A stretch of 11,663 nucleotides of DNA, taken from Leptospira ellisii. Lineage in GTDB: Bacteria > Spirochaetota > Leptospiria > Leptospirales > Leptospiraceae. Shown one piece after another: positions 11,518 to 11,663 of this stretch. The stretch's first letter is position 1; the number at the start of each line of letters is the position of its first letter. The notes under the pieces were generated by a model. That model saw nothing but the letters and a program-made list of their open reading frames with translations, was not told the DNA's origin and did no database searches. The DNA lies in NCBI RefSeq assembly GCF_002811955.1, contig NZ_NPEF01000125.1, positions 1 to 11,663 on the forward strand. Direction: 5' to 3'. Both the position numbers and the translations under genes were made by a program.

Positions 11518-11663
11518 TTATTCCGGCTCTCGGAACCATTCTCGGTATTCGAATGTGTAAAAAGCGGACTCGGGGAGGCATTGGAGCTTCCGGGTCACTC
11601 GGTTGAAGGTGAGATCGAGGTGGAGGATATAACTGTAGTTCTTGTGAAAGGTGGGAACTCCCT
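11518..11663 (-). CDS. Possible C-terminal fragment of an unknown protein or repeat-derived frame, cut by the window edge
   Basis: The minus-strand frame from the window edge to the TAA at 11518-11520 gives 47 residues that include [15 protein letters not shown] and end [11 protein letters not shown]. The composition is protein-like (aromatic and charged residues, C-rich third codon positions), but it is too short to assign. An opposite-strand frame over the same bases is also open, so at most one is real. The start of this frame (GVPTFHKN) coincides with the repeat-like edge described separately, so it may be a spurious frame within a dispersed repeat, as I recall for many short hypothetical proteins in Leptospira. 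Confidence 0.25.
   Translation of the reverse strand, partial: GVPTFHKNYSYILHLDLTFNRVTRKLQCLPESAFYTFEYREWFREPE
11630..11663. repeat. Possible edge of a dispersed Leptospira repeat
   Basis: The last bases, ACTGTAGTTCTTGTGAAAGG then TGGGAACTCCCT, resemble from memory a family of short sequences scattered through Leptospira intergenic regions, whose translations give many small 'WELL/VPTF'-type hypothetical proteins. The closing GGGAACTCCC is nearly self-complementary. Only one partial copy is visible here, so repetition cannot be shown within the window. Confidence 0.3.

Larger units (their letters stand above)
11317..11663. other. Region without a firmly supported gene
   Basis: These 347 bases after the GHKL gene hold a perfect hairpin (11336-11369), a short run of CGATT-type repeats near 11470-11490, and competing short open frames on both strands toward the right end. 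On the plus strand a frame is open from 11431 to the edge, with GTG at 11464 the first possible start. On the minus strand a frame ends at 11518. Neither has a ribosome binding site in view. No tRNA, rRNA or riboswitch shape is apparent. Confidence 0.6.

Overview
The window looks like chromosomal DNA from a spirochaete of the genus Leptospira. This rests on protein content: a lipoprotein-like surface protein ending in two DUF1566 (Lcl-type) modules, a membrane-anchored AraC-family regulator, YchF, UbiA/UbiX and Mrp homologues of the type I associate with that genus, plus several conserved proteins of unknown function. Base composition by eye is in the mid-40s % GC, higher than L. interrogans as I remember it. 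I could not run any search, so the genus is a judgement, not a result.

Layout. (1) Bases 1-1656 (+): 3' part of a large secreted or surface protein, cut off by the window start, with a weak terminator-like hairpin behind it. (2) 1830-2921 (+): seven-helix membrane AraC-type regulator with a readable promoter. It converges on (3) a minus-strand run of three genes: a putative four-helix di-iron protein (5705-5058), a secreted lysine-rich protein (5050-4094) and the GTPase YchF (4048-2951). (4) Divergent from that run, 5808-7401 (+) holds ubiA and ubiX, a prenyltransferase/flavin-prenyltransferase pair of quinone synthesis. (5) These converge on a tight four-gene minus-strand operon: a free-standing lipoyl-domain protein (10418-10158), a metallophosphoesterase (10161-9283, ATGA overlap), the Mrp/ApbC iron-sulfur carrier (9281-8238, one base after the previous stop) and an unknown protein with a C-terminal UVR-like motif that starts at TTG (8193-7504). 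(6) Divergent from this operon, 10486-11316 (+) encodes a protein with GHKL (histidine-kinase-like) ATPase boxes but no phospho-acceptor domain. A 20-bp imperfect palindrome lies in the 67-bp gap between the two. (7) 11317-11663 has no gene I can support firmly. It carries a perfect 10-bp hairpin, and its right edge resembles a dispersed repeat I remember from Leptospira genomes.

Most of the window is ordinary core chromosome. I see no CRISPR array, phage genes, transposase, toxin-antitoxin pair, rRNA or tRNA. The parts most worth a second look are the lipoyl / phosphoesterase / Mrp / UVR-motif operon with the divergent GHKL protein, the uncharacterised di-iron candidate beside ubiA-ubiX, and the right-hand repeat-like edge.
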